From: Planctomycetota bacterium
Lineage (GTDB): Bacteria; Planctomycetota; Planctomycetia; Pirellulales; Thermoguttaceae
DNA: 5,694 nucleotides
Reading direction: 5' to 3'
Assembly: GCA_025356915.1 (NCBI GenBank)
Contig: JANXQG010000340.1
Location: forward strand, 1-5,694
How positions within the stretch are numbered: the first letter of the stretch is position 1; every line of letters starts with the position of its first letter. The notes under the pieces are model-generated. The model saw only the letters and a program-made list of their open reading frames with translations, was not told where the DNA came from and did not search any database. Position numbers and translations under genes: made by a program. This document shows, in pieces, positions 4,236-5,694 of the stretch.

Positions 4236-5603
4236 ATGCCAACTCTCGATCAGTATTTGACAGCCCACGCAGCTCAATTTGAGGCCGAACTGTGCGATTT
4301 CCTGCGAATTCCCAGCGTTAGTGCCGATCCGGCCCATAAAAACGACGTTGAAAATGCCGCCCAGTGGGTAGACGCAAAATTCCGAAAGATGGGGTTCTCG
4401 TCCGAGATTATCCCCACCAGTGGCAACCCCCTGATTTATGCCCAATCGCCCGAAGTGCCGGGAGCACCGACGGTTCTGGTTTATGGGCATTACGATGTCC
4501 AGCCAGCCGACCCGCTGGAATTATGGACCAGCCCGCCGTTTGAGCCGACCCGGCGCGACGGAAATCTCTTTGCCCGCGGTGCGACCGACGACAAAGGCCA
4601 GGTGCTTACGCACATCAACAGTGCCCAGGCATGGCTGGATGTTCACGGCCGCCTGCCGGTGCGGCTGAAGTTCCTGATCGAGGGCGAAGAGGAAGTTGGC
4701 AGCCAGGGGGCGGAAGAGTACCTCGCCGCAAACGCCTCCCGCCTGGCGTGCGATTGCGTGGTCATCAGCGACGGCTGCAAATTCAGTCGGGACATTCCTT
4801 CCATTACCTATGGCCTGCGGGGAATTGCCTACTACGAGATCCGCGTGACGGGGCCTAATCGCGATTTGCACTCGGGATCGTTTGGCGGTTCGGTGACGAA
4901 TCCGGCCACGACGGTGGCACGGATCCTTTCCGCGATGATTGATCGTCATGGCAAGATCCAGATCCCCGGCTTCTACGACGATGTGGTGCCTCTGACCGAG
5001 CGCGAGCGGCAGCAGTTTGCCGCACTGCCGTTTGACGAGGCCAAATACTTTGCCGAATTGGGCGTCGAGAGGGCGTTTGGCGAAGAAGGCTATTCGGCCC
5101 TGGAACGCCGTTGGGCGCGGCCAACCTACGATGTCTGTGGCTTATGGGGCGGCTACCAAGGCGAGGGTGCCAAGACGGTCTTGCCTGGCAAGGCCGGTGC
5201 CAAGTTCAGCTTTCGCCTGGTTCCGAATCAGTCGCCGGAAAAGATCACCGCTGCTCTGGCGCGTTGGCTGCCTGAAATCACGCCGCCCGGCGCGAAGGTT
5301 GAACTGCTAGACTTCCACGGCTCGCCCGGCGTGACGATACCCCTGGAGAGCCGCTACGTGGCTGCGGCCGCGCGCGCGCTCGAGCAGGCATTCGGCTGCG
5401 CGCCGGTCTACTCGCGCGAAGGCGGCTCGATCCCCATCGTTGGCAAGTTTCACGAGGCCCTGCACGCCGACGTATTGCTCTTGGGCTGGGGGCAAGACGA
5501 CGACAACGCACACAGTCCCAACGAGAAGTTCTCCTTGGCCGATTATCATTGTGGGATCAAGGCCAGCGCACGATTGTGGGAGGAGTTGGGAAAGCTGGCA
5601 TAA
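4236..5603 (+). CDS. M20-family metallopeptidase (dipeptidase type)
   Basis: A complete 455-residue two-zinc peptidase of the M20 family (carnosinase, ArgE/DapE and CPG2 relatives). Its sequence resembles the members usually annotated as dipeptidases. There is no signal peptide, so it is cytosolic and probably recycles di- or oligopeptides. The metal and catalytic set is intact: GHYDVQP with His85 and Asp87, RGATDDKGQ with bridging Asp118, IEGEEEVGS with catalytic Glu152 and ligand Glu153, ISDG with Asp179, and AHSPNEKF with His426. The inserted lid/dimerisation domain starts near residue 190 and carries RDLHSGSFGG with His212, as in the carnosinase-like subgroup. REGGSIPIV (about 393-401) is the usual carboxylate-binding loop. 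AAGGTG at 4223-4228, seven bases before ATG, supports the start. It is divergent from clpS, and the two share a 77-nt gap. The exact peptide substrate cannot be read from the sequence. Confidence 0.93.
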   Translation: MPTLDQYLTAHAAQFEAELCDFLRIPSVSADPAHKNDVENAAQWVDAKFRKMGFSSEIIPTSGNPLIYAQSPEVPGAPTVLVYGHYDVQPADPLELWTSPPFEPTRRDGNLFARGATDDKGQVLTHINSAQAWLDVHGRLPVRLKFLIEGEEEVGSQGAEEYLAANASRLACDCVVISDGCKFSRDIPSITYGLRGIAYYEIRVTGPNRDLHSGSFGGSVTNPATTVARILSAMIDRHGKIQIPGFYDDVVPLTERERQQFAALPFDEAKYFAELGVERAFGEEGYSALERRWARPTYDVCGLWGGYQGEGAKTVLPGKAGAKFSFRLVPNQSPEKITAALARWLPEITPPGAKVELLDFHGSPGVTIPLESRYVAAAARALEQAFGCAPVYSREGGSIPIVGKFHEALHADVLLLGWGQDDDNAHSPNEKFSLADYHCGIKASARLWEELGKLA

Positions 5604-5609
5604 ACGCCA

Positions 5610-5630
5610 CCACCGCCCCTGCGTCGGTGG
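5610..5630. other. Weak hairpin past the peptidase gene
   Basis: CCACCG (5610-5615) can pair with CGGTGG (5625-5630) over a 9-nt loop, 6 nt after the stop of the peptidase gene. No T-run follows. It could be a weak 3'-end structure, but a 6-bp stem in GC-rich DNA is also likely by chance. Confidence 0.3.
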
Positions 5631-5674
5631 AGCGATGATTGGCAGCTAAGGACCGGCGCAGAAATAAGTGTCGC

Positions 5675-5691
5675 CTTTCGCTCCGCGAAAG
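5675..5691. repeat. Perfect 7-bp hairpin at the right edge (possible third repeat family)
   Basis: CTTTCGC (5675-5681), loop TCC, GCGAAAG (5685-5691) is a perfect hairpin three bases from the window's end. The surrounding GTGTCGCCTTTCGCTCCGCG has the look of a dispersed planctomycete repeat that I recall but cannot check here. The window ends too soon to see a GTAG-type foot or an inverted partner. Confidence 0.45.
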
Positions 5692-5694
5692 TTG

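Overview
The window reads as an ordinary stretch of a bacterial chromosome, most likely from a planctomycete of the Pirellulales or a related order. This is inference from three things: a stand-alone LigD-type phosphoesterase-domain protein, a ClpS with a non-enterobacterial pocket, and a secreted protein I recognise only as SPOR-like. No rRNA, tRNA, CRISPR array, transposase or phage gene is visible. Base composition looks fairly even across the genes, so nothing suggests recent gene acquisition. What is mobile-looking is intergenic: two families of short GTAG-headed palindromes.

Layout. Bases 3-536 (+) hold the 3' end of tyrS (tyrosyl-tRNA synthetase). It is followed after 2 nt by a gene for a small membrane-anchored protein of unknown function (539-1222, +). 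Bases 1223-1429 carry no gene but hold a nested palindrome: an inverted pair of identical GTAG-headed hairpins lies inside the loop of what looks like a minus-strand terminator. From there to 4158 everything is on the minus strand. In transcription order the genes are clpS (4158-3796), a secreted protein with two SPOR-like repeats (3672-2500), rdgB (2410-1799, XTP/dITP diphosphatase) and a stand-alone LigD-N-like phosphoesterase-domain protein (1789-1430). A second family of GTAG-headed hairpins fills most of the 89-nt gap between the SPOR-like gene and rdgB. Divergent from clpS, a complete M20-family metallopeptidase (dipeptidase type) runs from 4236 to 5603 (+). The last 91 nt hold no gene but two small hairpins.

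How the genes relate. tyrS and its downstream partner are almost certainly cotranscribed. The minus-strand genes could form one unit from a near-consensus promoter in front of clpS, but the 123-nt and 89-nt gaps leave room for internal promoters. rdgB and the LigD-N-like gene are only 9 nt apart and look coupled. Both touch DNA integrity: one cleans the nucleotide pool, and the other resembles a 3'-end-healing fold.

The most notable signal is the pair of palindrome families. Both have the layout of REP elements moved by RAYT (TnpA-REP) transposases, a GTAG tetranucleotide directly 5' of a short hairpin, although their stems are unrelated. They abut a stop codon, sit over a ribosome-binding region, and fill the loop of a terminator.
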